NCBI GenBank assembly: GCA_949751835.1
Contig: CATKHK010000051.1
Coordinates: 186,001-250,000, forward strand
Source: Blepharisma japonicum
Lineage: Eukaryota; Ciliophora; Heterotrichea; Heterotrichida; Blepharismidae
Direction: 5' to 3'
Length of the DNA: 64,000 nucleotides
Part shown: piece after piece, positions 24,316 through 34,151 of the stretch
Layout: each line of letters starts with the position of its first letter
How positions within the stretch are numbered: position 1 is the stretch's first letter
Notes under the pieces: generated by a model
Databases searched by the model: none
What the model was told of the DNA's origin: nothing
The model's input: the letters and a program-made list of their open reading frames with translations, nothing else
Made by a program: the position numbers and the translations under genes

Positions 24316-24990
24316 ATGTCAAATGATGTAACTTCACAAACGGGATTCACATTAAAAGCAATCGGAAAAAGCTGCTCAATCTCTTCCTTAATTAAAAAAC
24401 CAAAGCTATCTCTAGATAGTACTTCTTCTCAAAGAAAAACCTTTATTTCATTCCCTTCTACAGTCTCACTAAACCCAGTCATGAAAACAAGCTTTACAAG
24501 TCGCTCCACAGACAATTTGAAAAAATTATCATTAAAAACTTCCTACAATAATGATTTTATCAAAGATTTTACGACGAGAAAAAACATAATTTGCAGGATG
24601 CTTAATGAGAGAGAAAGGAGCCTTCGAGCTGAACAAGATAGAATAGAATTGTCTGAAAAATATGAAAAATTAAGAGATAAACAAGAAATGAGAGCTAGAA
24701 GATCAAGACAAATAGCAAAATTTGAAAAAGATTTTAAAAGACATATGACTACTAACCGAGATTATGACTTTAAGTTTGAAGATGACATTAAAACAAAAAG
24801 AAAACTAATGACTGGCAATGCAATATCAAAAATAAAATGCCCTCTAAGACAGAGCAAAGTTGATATAAACATAGATTCAGAAATAAACCGTAAGCTTTTT
24901 ACATTACAAGACCTTCAAGCCATATTAAATTTTCATAAAGATCAGCCCTTTAAATTTTATTTATTTTGTCTTAAATGATGGCATGCATAG
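24316..24990 (+). CDS. Unknown basic helical protein, 224 aa
   Basis: ATG at 24316; TAG at 24988-24990 after two Trp codons (TGA TGG). The N-terminal ~75 residues are Ser/Thr/Lys-rich. Residues ~90-180 are highly charged and helical (MLNERERSLRAEQDRIELSE, EMRARRSRQIAKFEKDFKRH). No domain was recognised. The last 34 bp overlap the 3' end of the CTU2 gene on the opposite strand. The C-terminal WWHA could change if an undetected intron lies there. Confidence 0.7.
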
Positions 24991-25928
24991 CAAATGTCTT
25001 CATAATCATTGTTGAACTTTTCTAAAGGATTAAGCGGCCCGTCTTTTGTGTGTTTACAAATAGCACAAATTTCGTTGAAGTTTCCTTGTGGGATTAATTT
25101 TGTTGCAGTTCTTAATAGCGTATGTGTAGTTGATGGGAATTTTGACTGCAAGTTTCCAAGGAAATCTTGTATAAGTATGTCCATACTTCCAGCCCAAGGC
25201 AAAGTGAGTGATTGCGCAATAGGAAGTTTTGTAAGTAATGGAACATCATATATAGAATGATATACCGCCACCTCTTTTTCCAATAACTCTCTTAAAGGCC
25301 TTGCTATAGTAATTCCATCTACCACAAGTGTAGGTGATGAAAATGAAGAAACACTTACTCCACGACCTTTACAAATTTCTGACATGACTAGTGTAGATAC
25401 TCTGCTTGCACTTTCTCCAGTAATTACTTTCTGGTAATTGTTTTCTCTTGCAAAATCGGTGATCAAATTATTAATAAGGAAATAGAGCAGATCAGATTTA
25501 GCTTGGCCAGGTAAATTTAACTTCTCTTCAATGTCTGGGATTTTCTCTTCAATTCTGATAACATTTATATGCGCATTATAACGTTTTTCAACAGACTCTA
25601 AAAATTCAGATACTTGGGATTGTGGTGTATGGTATATAAAAGAGTCATCAATGTATAGCAAAATTGGAGTAAATTGCATTAATTTGGTGGTTTTTTCAGG
25701 ATTCTTGCATGTGTCTGTTAAATGGAGCATAGACATGGAATTAGCACCACCAGATATTGCGATGAGAAGATTTTCACCTTTTTTAGGAGATAGAAGTGCC
25801 TTGAGATTTGAACGAAAAAGATGTTCTGTATTCTTGATAAAGCAATCTCTGCATACTTTTTGTGATCGAATCTTGTAGTTTGGAGGTTTTATGCTGCACT
25901 TGTAGCAGAGCTGCTTTTGTTCTTCCAT
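24957..25928 (-). CDS. CTU2: Cytoplasmic tRNA 2-thiolation protein 2 (CTU2/Ncs2)
   Basis: 323 residues, ATG at 25926-25928, TAA at 24957-24959. The N-terminal zinc-binding pattern (CYKC at 8-11, VCRDC) is followed by HLFRSNL and a PP-loop-like ISGGANS at residues 58-64. The CTU2 signature GESASRVSTLVMSEICKGRG then precedes ITIARPLRELLEKEVAVYH. The end has FPSTTHTLLRT and two CxxC pairs (CAIC, CYAC). CTU2 works with CTU1 to make the 2-thio group of the mcm5s2U wobble base in Lys, Glu and Gln tRNAs. It is shorter than animal CTU2 (~515 aa). No TGA=Trp codon is needed. It converges on, and overlaps by 34 bp, the unknown gene upstream. Confidence 0.9.
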   Translation of the reverse strand: MEEQKQLCYKCSIKPPNYKIRSQKVCRDCFIKNTEHLFRSNLKALLSPKKGENLLIAISGGANSMSMLHLTDTCKNPEKTTKLMQFTPILLYIDDSFIYHTPQSQVSEFLESVEKRYNAHINVIRIEEKIPDIEEKLNLPGQAKSDLLYFLINNLITDFARENNYQKVITGESASRVSTLVMSEICKGRGVSVSSFSSPTLVVDGITIARPLRELLEKEVAVYHSIYDVPLLTKLPIAQSLTLPWAGSMDILIQDFLGNLQSKFPSTTHTLLRTATKLIPQGNFNEICAICKHTKDGPLNPLEKFNNDYEDICYACHHLRQNK

Positions 25929-26072
25929 TTATTCAAGACTTGATTTTATCATGATTTTATAATAATTTCTTAAGTCGAGAATTTGATAACTCAAAAGAGA
26001 ATAAATTAGAATAAAAATTAAATTAAATAATATAGCTCTTATTAAATTAAAATACTTTAAGAACAGTAAAAA

Positions 26073-26969
26073 ATGGTTCTTAGTGAGGAACAAGATAAAA
26101 CAATTAATACGACACTCTTAGTTTGCAACTCCCTCAGCTTTTTAGGCTGTTTTTTCATACTACTTGTTTATCTATTTTTCAAAGAACTCAGAAGCTTTTC
26201 ATTTAGGCTTGTACAATATATGTCAATAATTGACCTTTTTCATTCAATTACTCTTATGCTGCCTTGAAAAGAAGCAAACTGATGGTGTATTATCCAAGCT
26301 TCTTTTCTTCAATATACAGCTTTGAGTAGCATTGTCTGAAGTTTAATAATAGCATATGCTCTATATGATTCTGTCATTAACCAAAACTCAAAAGTTGAAC
26401 TTAATGAAATGAGATTTATTTTAGTGGGGTATTTGGCTCCAATTCTTATGGCAATACCTCCGTTTTTTACGAATAGCTATGGAGAAGCTGAAGGGTGATG
26501 CTGAATGCGAATTAGAGAAGATTATTATACAATAGACGTTACTTGGCGATTTATGCTATTTTATGTGCCTATATGAATTATTTTTATAACTAGTATCATA
26601 ATTTATTACAAGATTATCAAATATGTTAATAAGCAGTTCAAAGGAGTTGCAGATTCAAGTGAGCTTATCTTAAAAAAGGCACTAATAAGAAGACTAATAG
26701 TTTATCCTATGATCACCTTTTTTTGCTATTTATTAGTTACAGTGAGGAGGATTTATGATTTTTTTGACCCAAGAGAATCTTATTTTCTATTAGCAGAGTC
26801 TTCAGCAATAATGATTTCATTGACTGGATTTTTTAATGCTTTTGTTTATGGGTTTAATAGCTCAGTAAGATATGCTATAAAGCAAGCTTGAGCAGGTGGG
26901 AAAAAAAATTCAATTGATTCGAGAGACTCTCAGAGTTTATCTCAGTATCCTCATTATACATCATTTTAA
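26073..26969 (+). CDS. cAMP-receptor-like GPCR, copy 1
   Basis: 298 residues, ATG 26073, TAA 26967-26969; at least nine TGA=Trp codons. Seven hydrophobic helices are visible, starting with TTLLVCNSLSFLGCFFILLVYLFF. Family hallmarks of Dictyostelium cAR-like (class E) receptors are present: FSFRLVQYMSIIDLFHS in the first loop/TM2, YGEAEGWCW before TM5, WRFMLFYVPIWIIF in TM5, and GFFNAFVYGFNSSVR at TM7. A short Ser-rich cytosolic tail (SRDSQSLSQYPHY) could be phosphorylated. It is the first of two tandem homologues; the other, of the same length, starts 785 bp downstream. The ligand is unknown. Confidence 0.88.
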
Positions 26970-27754
26970 TTTGCTTTGCAAATCTTAATTTAATAAATTA
27001 TTCTGGAGAAAGGTGCTAAATTATAGACTTTAACTTCTCTCATTATTAAAAGGTAAATCATTACTTATCATTAAGAATAAGCAAGGTTTTTCTGCTCGCT
27101 ATAAAGGTGGTTAATTTCTTTTTTAAAATTTTACTTACAATTTAAGCTTAAAAAAATTTTTAATCTATAAAATTTAGCATAAAATCAACTCATCATTGGA
27201 AAGCAAAAAACTTGTTCACTGAATCAAGGAGATCAATATTGTTGAGATTATTAAATATGTATTTTCCTTGTGGCTAATTTTAAAGATTTGTAACAAGTTT
27301 TTTATAAATTAACTTCTAAATTCTTTTTAACATAAAGGCTTAAAAGTAATTTCGATCAAAAGAAGATATGAGAAGGCTAATAAAGCTAATTTATATATTA
27401 ATTCTCCTCAAATATACTTGGTGAACTAATTGGGTAGTAAGTGCTTTGTTTTAAATTTACTTAGCAAATCATCCCTTAAACTAAGAATGCTTCTTGGATT
27501 TAAACCAAAATTGAAATTTCTTTATTCTCTATAATCCAAGCAGCTTCCTGATGTAAAATAAAAAGAGAAATCATTACGTTATATTATGAAATCAATTTGA
27601 TTCGCCACTTATTAACATTCTTATATTATGTATCATACCAGCATTTCAAAGACTTTATTTAAACTTTCTAAATTAAAAGGTTAATTTCATTTAATTTTCA
27701 TAATATTTCTATCAAATAGATTTCTAGCAGAATAAAATAATCCAATAATTACAA
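26970..27754. other. Intergenic between the GPCR pair, 785 bp
   Basis: AT-rich spacer between the tandem receptor genes. No gene remnant or RNA gene was recognised on either strand under TGA=Trp. Presumably it contains the promoter of the second receptor. Confidence 0.5.
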
Positions 27755-28651
27755 ATGGCACTTTCTTCAGCTCAAAACGAAACATTTAGCTCAGTTTTGA
27801 TCGTATGCAATTCATTAAGCATCTTTGGATGCTTATTTATTATTTGTCTTTATCTTATTTTTGGGGAATTGAGAACTTTTACGTTTAGATTGATTTTTCA
27901 TATGTCTATTGTAGATTTATTCCATTCAATATCTCTTCTCCCAGGTTATGAAATCTCAGAAGCATTGTGTATTTTTCAAGGTTCCTTACTTCAATATACA
28001 AGCTTTGGAGGCGCCGTATGAAGTGTGATAATTGCATATTCATTATTTGATACTGTGGTTTTGCATAAAACTAATATTCAAGCTAAAGAGCCAAAATTCC
28101 TTATAATTGGTTATTTCTTCCCAGTTTTAGTTACAATTCCACCTTTTGTAACTAAAAGCTATGGAAGTGCAGAGGGCTGATGCTGAATCAGTATAAGTAA
28201 CGATCACTTTACAATAGATACAGTATGAAGATTTGTATTATTTTATATTCCTCTATGAATCATGTTTATCTATAATATTGCTACTTATTTTGCTGTGATC
28301 AGCAATATCATTAAAGAGTTCAAACATCTTGATAGCTCTGATATGAAAACAGCATTAGTCCGAAGACTAAGAATGTATCCATTTGTGCTGATTTTTAGCT
28401 ATTTATTTTCGACTATAAAAAGAATTTATGATTTTATTAACCCAGAAGAAGAGTTTTTCCCTTTAATTCTTTGTGCTGGAGCAATGCTATCATTGGTAGG
28501 ATTTCTAAATGGTTTTGTGTATGGGTTCACTGATTCAGTAAAAGCTGCTATTAAGGAGGCTTGAATTGGAGGAAAAAGAACGAATTCATATGCTGCGGAA
28601 GGTTCTCAAAGTTTGATGAATTTTACGCAAATTAAAGCTTGTGTATTTTAA
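27755..28651 (+). CDS. cAMP-receptor-like GPCR, copy 2
   Basis: 298 residues, ATG 27755, TAA 28649-28651; TGA=Trp at several conserved sites. It aligns end to end with the receptor at 26073: shared SSVLIVCNSLSIFGCLFI, FTFRLIFHMSIVDLFHSI, YGSAEGWCW, WRFVLFYIPLWIMF and GFLNGFVYGFTDSVK. The two have the same length but clearly diverged sequence, so the duplication is not recent. The C-terminal tail differs (RTNSYAAEGSQSLMNF). A seven-helix, plasma-membrane G-protein-coupled receptor is expected. Tandem pairs of this kind can encode receptors for different ligands or stages, but that is inference. Confidence 0.88.
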
Positions 28652-29121
28652 TAAAAATTTGCAATTGGAATTTATTTTAGCTTAAAATAAGGATTATAAA
28701 TGGAGTTATCGAGTGGATGAAATTCGCCATACAGAGAAAGTAAGACAAAAATTATTCAATTGCGTTTTTAATTAATAATTATATGTTATAGCCAAGCATA
28801 GGCGTTTCTCTTATTGCTTATTAATCTGTGGTTTTGGGTTATAATCCTTATCTGGCATTAATGAGTTTTACATTAAACTAGATTTATTAGAACTCTTAAA
28901 TCTCTTTTAGATATTGGTATTTGATGTGAATTAAGCAAAGCATAAAGGATTTCAAGAACCTTGCACATTTTCCCAGTATAAAAATGTAAGTTTTGGTGAA
29001 AATGATCTTTGCATATCCAATAGCAAATGTATTGTTAATATAAATGCTTCCTTAAAACTTGCTAAATATTAAAGCTTATCTTTAATCTTTAAAAATAAAT
29101 TAAATAATAACTCTGTGTTCA
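28652..29121. other. Intergenic, 470 bp
   Basis: Spacer between the second GPCR (plus) and the 107-residue gene (minus), which end tail to tail. The only ATG frame noticed is 23 codons long (28700-28771). No RNA gene or repeat seen. Confidence 0.5.
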
Positions 29122-29445
29122 CTATAAAGTTATTAACCGCTCTCTAGCCATCTTTACTCGGTTTTTAATAGGAGATTCAATTTCAATCGAAATTTCTTTT
29201 GTATGAGTTGCATTTTGAAAGCTAGCCGACACTTTTTTCATTATTAAAACACCTCCAATTTCTTGATAATACTTTTCATTTACTGAAGGAATTCCAAAAG
29301 AGTTTATATCTGCTCGTAAACTACTCAGTGAATCTGAATCTTCTTCCTCCTTTCATTTTTGATGTGTAGTAGGTAATATTGTTGTTATTTTTGTTGATGA
29401 TTTTTTCTTTTTCCTTTTAAAACAGTGCAAAAAAGAAAGGCACAT
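29122..29445 (-). CDS. Small unknown protein, 107 aa, Cys/Lys N-terminus
   Basis: ATG at 29443-29445, TAG at 29122-29124, with one TGA=Trp (HQK-W-KEEED). The N-terminus MCLSFLHCFKRKKKK combines cysteines with a polybasic run, a pattern that often attaches small proteins to membranes by palmitoylation and charge. An acidic patch (KEEEDSDSLSS) follows, then a more ordered half (FGIPSVNEKYYQEIGGVLIMKK). The C-terminal part (THTKEISIEIESPIKNRVKMARERL) looks like a strand plus basic helix. No known domain. The composition and intact frame support a real gene, though it is short. Confidence 0.55.
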
Positions 29446-30186
29446 AATTAATTTTTCATTTAAATATGTTAATGTTTTTTTCTTAAAGTTGTCAAATATT
29501 AAATAATAAGCTTATAATTTTAGAGGAAATAAAGATTAATTATATAAAAACACTTATAGAAATCTTAAACCTTAAGCAAATTGCTAATATCTATTGGAAT
29601 TGAGAATTAATAAATGCTACTTGGAAAATAAATTTGCTAGAGTAAGCTAGACTTTTAAATATAGTCTCAATACTATTTTAGCCTTTATGAAATATCATAT
29701 CAGCTTTAATGTAAGATTGTAAATCTTGTAAAATAAATCACAAATAAAAGTGCATTACATTAATTTAGCACTTAAAGTGTCATGTCACACTGTGGCTACC
29801 TAAAATAAATGCCATGGACCAATCCGAACAAAATAGACAGACCTCCTAAACGATGCCACATCCAGATAGCCGTAATACTTTAATGAAAGTATTTTTCCGT
29901 TCTGGACCTAAGCTCCTGTGTGTTCTGTCTAATGGCTCTTTACTCTAGTGTTCTGCGCAGTAAGACTATGAGCTTCTGAGAATTTAAGACCAATTCAGAT
30001 GTTGTATAGAAAGTCAAAGTTTATTTTAGGCTTGATAAAGTGTTGAAATAATCAGAGGCTATTAGAGTCTCTAAAATGGCACTTTAATAATGAAATTTCA
30101 TAAATTCAACTTTCATAATAAGTTGCATAAAACGATGTTTACTGGATTAAAAATTGATTATTAAATGGATTATTTACTAAACTAAA
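29446..30186. other. Intergenic containing a GC-richer structured segment
   Basis: 741 bp between two minus-strand genes. Most is AT-rich, but ~29770-29985 is distinctly richer in G+C and can fold (entered separately). No protein-coding frame found. Confidence 0.5.
29770..29985. ncRNA. Candidate structured non-coding RNA A (strand unknown)
   Basis: The segment has visibly higher G+C than its surroundings and no ORF. Three nested helices can be drawn: TAGACAGA (29834-29841) with TCTGTCTA (29924-29931); TCCAGA (29861-29866) with TCTGGA (29901-29906); and AATACTTT (29874-29881) with AAAGTATT (29886-29893), closing a four-base loop. No match to U1, U2, U4, U5, U6, SRP, RNase P, U3 or 5S landmarks was recognised by eye. 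It may be an ncRNA of a known class too diverged to spot, or an untranslated regulatory element. Confidence 0.35.
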
Positions 30187-31104
30187 TTACCTACTTTTGG
30201 CTAAAACTAATGCGCAGTGTGGACATCTATGAACTCTTAATTTATTCAGTCATGCTGGCATTTGGCAGCATACAAAAAATGATGAGAATATTTTTAAAAA
30301 TCTTCCTGGCACTTTTGCGCTTAAAAAATCTATTTTTGTGTGTACGTACATCTTACAAACATCACAATACACTGAACTAGGCATATTTCCTAGCGCAGGT
30401 AAAGGATTTCTCTCAGATGATTGCCTTGAATTTCTAATAGAATTTATTTGATTTTCATCATTTTTTTTTAACTTTTCAGCACTTTTATTTATTCACCTTT
30501 CTTCACCTGCTTCATATTTATTTGATTTTCTAGTCTCATTTTGGTTTCCAAATGTTTTGGAATTAGTTAAATCATCACCATACCCTATAAATATAACAGA
30601 ATCTGCATCACTAACATGCCTTGTATGGCATTTTGGGCTTTGATTTCTACTTCCTGCATTACTGCCCTCTTCACTCGGCACTTTGCTTGTATTTCTAGTT
30701 GAACTATTAAAATCTTTTATTCTTGCTTGTAAAGAAATTTCTTGGATTAATTGCTCAGCAGATATTTCTTCAACTATGCAAATGCTTCTTTTTCTCTGAT
30801 GTGATCCTCGTCTATAATGATGAGGAGGAAGTGGGGCATTTTCTTTGTAATCTAATAACTTCCCAGCTTTTATTTGTAATAAATCCTCTCTCTGTGAACT
30901 GGAAGAGAGAAAACTTTCTGATAGAATTTCTTCAAGATTCTCAGCATTTTGTGTGTATCTTCTCTCTGAATTTTGCGATCTATGATGAGGTTTTTGGTCT
31001 GAATTCGTAAATATGCAAGGACTCATTGGTCTTTGCAAACTTTCTGGGACTGGAGTTGATAAAGGATCATAAATTTTTTCAAGACTTATACGGTTTGATA
31101 TCAT
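30187..31104 (-). CDS. LITAF-like zinc-ribbon domain protein, 305 aa
   Basis: ATG at 31102-31104, TAA at 30187-30189; two TGA=Trp codons in the C-terminal third. Residues 1-235 are low-complexity, Ser/Arg/Glu-rich and probably disordered. Residues ~247-305 form a LITAF-type zinc ribbon split by a hydrophobic stretch: CDVC near the start, FLKIFSSFFVCCQMPAW in the middle, and HRCPHC at the end. LITAF-domain proteins sit on the cytosolic face of endosomal or lysosomal membranes through this half-buried hydrophobic segment. The long N-terminal extension is unlike the short animal proteins. The function is inferred from the domain only. Confidence 0.75.
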
Positions 31105-31610
31105 TATTTCCGTTAAACTTTTAAATTTCTGAAAATGGAGCCTTAAAAACCAATTTTTACATATTTTTGGAATTATTTAAGATAAATAAATATTATTACG
31201 AATTATATAAACAATCAGATATTTAATAAAAAATTATTAATTTTAAACTGCTTTAATTCAATTTTATATATATTTTAAATAATTTAGTTAATAATTCTAA
31301 TAATTAGCATGATGCTGGAAAATAAAGCCAATATATATTTGCAATCAAAATTATTTTCTCTCATCTTGCCTGAAAAGTGAAATTTCGCAAAAAAATGGCT
31401 TAAGCCCATATTTGACTACATCAAAAACGCTTGACAAATGTAAACCAGTTTTAGAAGTTAGCAAACCAAATTTTATCTTTATTATCAAAATAATTTTTAA
31501 TTTAATATTTGAAGTGATTTATATGACAGATTTGGAGATTAATTAAATATTAAAAAATAGAAATTTTGCTTCTATACAATCAAAAACATAAGTCTTAAAA
31601 TATCAGTAAG

Positions 31611-31883
31611 AATTTTCAAAATCCTCGCTCATTTCGGGTAGCAAGCTGACATTATCTTTCATTATAAGTGACCTGGGGCAATAGCATAACTGTCATAGAT
31701 TTAGCAAATTTTTTTAGTGCATTATCGATTATCAATCCATATATTTTAATAAAATAAAGATTATAAAATAATCTAAGATTTTTAAAATCCTTGCTCATTT
31801 CAAAGTAAGATTGGTGTAGTAATAAGATATTATCTTTCATTATAAAGTGAACTTATGGGCTCAAATAATTATGTCATAGATTT
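31611..31883. repeat. Degenerate direct repeat, two ~90-105 bp copies
   Basis: Copy 1 (~31611-31702) and copy 2 (~31778-31883) share, in order, TTTTCAAAATCC/TTTTTAAAATCC, then T(C/T)GCTCATTTC, ATTATCTTTCATTATAA and GTCATAGATTT. Between these blocks they differ by substitutions and small indels, so the duplication is old. On the minus strand both copies contain a short start with MKDN followed by LL and MS(K/E)DF(K/E)N, but the frames end quickly. Possibly a decayed duplicated gene piece or repeated non-coding unit. Confidence 0.6.
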
Positions 31884-32534
31884 TGGGATTTGCAGAAAGG
31901 ATACACTTTTAAGTCTGAAATAGAATAGACAGCCCCAAGAGCTTTATTTATTCCTTTTAAAAAGGCAAATTGTGAAGTTACCATTAAATAATTCCAAATT
32001 TTTTAAAATAAATATTATTTATATAGGTATGATTAATTAAAAAAATTAAAATAAGAATACCCTTTTATAATAATTATGCACATTAAATGCAATATCATTT
32101 ATTTGGTTAAACTTAAATTCTATAGAATATAGGGAAATTAGGTAAGATACATATCAATTTATCTTGAAATTATTTTTTTTTATAAAAAATAAATAAAAAT
32201 TAGTTCATTTGCTTGTCAAACGTTCACACTTGTTCAAACATTTTTGTATATCACTTTTAATTTCCAAAAATTAGGTCCAAACTATATTTGCTGTAAATTC
32301 TCATTTTAAGGCAGGTGAAAGAAGTGCCATTTTTATTGCAAAATATTTCCGACTTTATTCTGCCACATTCATGCTAATTATTCAAATTATATTCATAATT
32401 ATTTAATACAAAACTATTTAAAATTAGATTAAAGTATTTTATAATTTATAATTTTTCTTTTAATGATTATTTCTCTAAAGAGTCTGGTCTGATATGTACA
32501 AGATATGAAGTCCATTAAAATAACTAGATTTTCA

Positions 32535-32640
32535 ATGATAACGAGCATACCGGGTGTGCGAGCTATAAGCCAACCCCTGATGACGTCTGAATACTCCGAG
32601 CTAAAGCCAATCTCGGCTTATAATCTACAAAATTTACATT
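32535..32640. ncRNA. Candidate structured non-coding RNA B or 3'-UTR element
   Basis: A short GC-richer patch in AT-rich DNA. A 6-bp hairpin forms from 32545-32550 with 32554-32559 (loop CGG). An 8-bp helix forms from 32564-32571 (TATAAGCC) with 32615-32622 (GGCTTATA). Inside the latter, CCGAG (32596-32600) can alternatively pair with CTCGG (32612-32616), competing for two bases. A CTGATGA and a CTGA sit at 32576-32590, resembling C/D boxes but in the wrong arrangement. It ends ~12 bp from the stop codon of the minus-strand EF-hand gene, so it could be part of its 3' UTR. Confidence 0.3.
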
Positions 32641-32652
32641 TAAAGACATATT

Positions 32653-34119
32653 TTACTCATTAGTTATTCTCTCTAGCTTATTATTATAAAGTATAGTCAA
32701 TGCAGGCAAAGAATCCTTTTCTTTCTTCGATTGTTTTAATAATTTTCCTGTTTTACTGGCTAATGATGTTGAGTTCATAAAATCAGGCATAACGTTGACA
32801 GGTCTCTCACTTCCTGCAACATCACTTTTTATATTGAATTTTGTAATATTTCTCAAAGTATGCTTTAAAACACTCTCTGATTTCACGCTCACTATTGAGC
32901 CCATTTTAGAAGGACTCATTCGGTTTAGTGTAGTTCTAGACACTGTGCTTTGTGATGGGTGGAATGTTGGGGCTGTATGAACTTCTAAAGACCTTCTTCT
33001 GGATGGAGCTCTTTTATTATCTTTTAAAAACTCCTGCATTTTCCTCGATTTGTTTTTTATTCTTCTAAGTTCGTCTCTTGTTTCGCCAACTTTCAGTGCT
33101 AATCTGCTTGATAAATTTTGATTTTTTGTGATATCATGAATATGCAGTTTTATTTCTTTATCAAGTCTTGTTTTTGCGTTCTGCATCTTAATTTTCAATT
33201 TATTTAGGGCAGCAGTATTTTTCATGAGTGCGAATTGAATTTCTTTTTCTTGTTCCTTTAGCAATTTTTTTCTTTTTTTGTCTTGCTCAGACAAAATTTT
33301 ATTCTCTACTCGATTTTGTTCTTCAATTTCTAATGTTTCTAACTCTGTTCTGATTTGATGAGCTTCTGCATATCTTTCATTGATAGCGACTAATTTTTCT
33401 CTTGTTTGCAGCTCTCTTAAAATCGATTTCGGCTTAACTTTTACAAATTCCACATCTTTCTGCATCCTCAAATTAAGTTCTTCCATTTCTTGATTGTGCT
33501 TCTGTTTAAGTGCTTCCATATTTTTTTGGCATTTTATTTCAAAATCTCTAAAAATCCTGTCCCAGTCCTGTGCGAATTCTTCTTCTTTTTGTATCCCAAT
33601 TTCTTGATAAATCGATAATTCTTTTTGATGAGTTCTCTGCCTTAGAATATTTTGGTAATTTAAAATATCAGCTTCTAGTAATCTTACAGCTTTCATCATA
33701 TCTCTATATAGCCCATATTCATGAATATTCATTAATTCTTCAGCTATCAATTGCATGCGTTCTTTTATGATGGAAAACATCAAAATCTGCTCATCTTCAT
33801 TGATGAAACCGTCCTCATCTTCATCTAATACGTCTAAAAGTTCCTCTACATTATGAACTAATAGCAAATCTGACAAATTTTTGCTTTGCCTTTCAACAAG
33901 TATTGTTAAAGCTGCATCATTTAAATTACCGTCCTTTTTGAAATCTGCCACCTGCAAGGTTTCTCATAATTCCTTGCATTTTAAATGAGCCTCTAAAAGA
34001 GGTTTGGCTTCTGATAAAACTTTAGCTTTTTGCTGAGCAGAAACGGAGGTGGAAAAATTGGTTCTTGCTGTGGTGATTCTTTTTGATGACATATCATCAA
34101 GAAAACGAGTTTTTAACAT
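32653..34119 (-). CDS. EF-hand and coiled-coil protein, 488 aa
   Basis: ATG at 34117-34119, TAA at 32653-32655; TGA=Trp at KCKELW-E. Residues ~85-107 hold one convincing EF-hand loop, DEDEDGFINEDE, with Asp/Glu at the calcium positions and the central Gly-Phe-Ile. A long charged coiled coil spans ~130-365 (rich in Glu/Lys/Gln). The last ~120 residues are Ser/Arg-rich and basic (APSRRRSLEVHT). The layout suggests a calcium-responsive cytoskeletal or cortical protein, but no named family was recognised. It diverges from the metallopeptidase gene 32 bp away, so both promoters share a very short interval. Confidence 0.8.
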
Positions 34120-34151
34120 TTATTGTGTAAATAAAAACAAGGAATAAAAGG

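Larger units (their letters stand above)
31105..32652. other. Longest gene-free stretch of the window, 1.5 kb
   Basis: Very AT-rich, lying between the 5' end of the LITAF-like gene and the 3' end of the EF-hand gene (both minus strand). It contains a degenerate direct repeat (31611-31883) and a compact GC-richer, foldable segment near 32535-32640, both entered separately. No convincing protein gene. Confidence 0.5.

Noticed and set aside
28700-28771. Short ATG frame of 23 codons downstream of the second GPCR
   Set aside because: Too short, with no recognisable motif or context; probably chance.
29989-30001. CCAATTCAGA resembling a conserved RNase P RNA element
   Set aside because: The partner element expected near the 5' end is missing on this strand, so the match is probably chance.
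32576-32590. CTGATGA followed by CTGAA, resembling a hammerhead core or C/D snoRNA boxes
   Set aside because: No stem II or GAAA of a hammerhead can be formed, and the two boxes are only a few bases apart, unlike C...D spacing.
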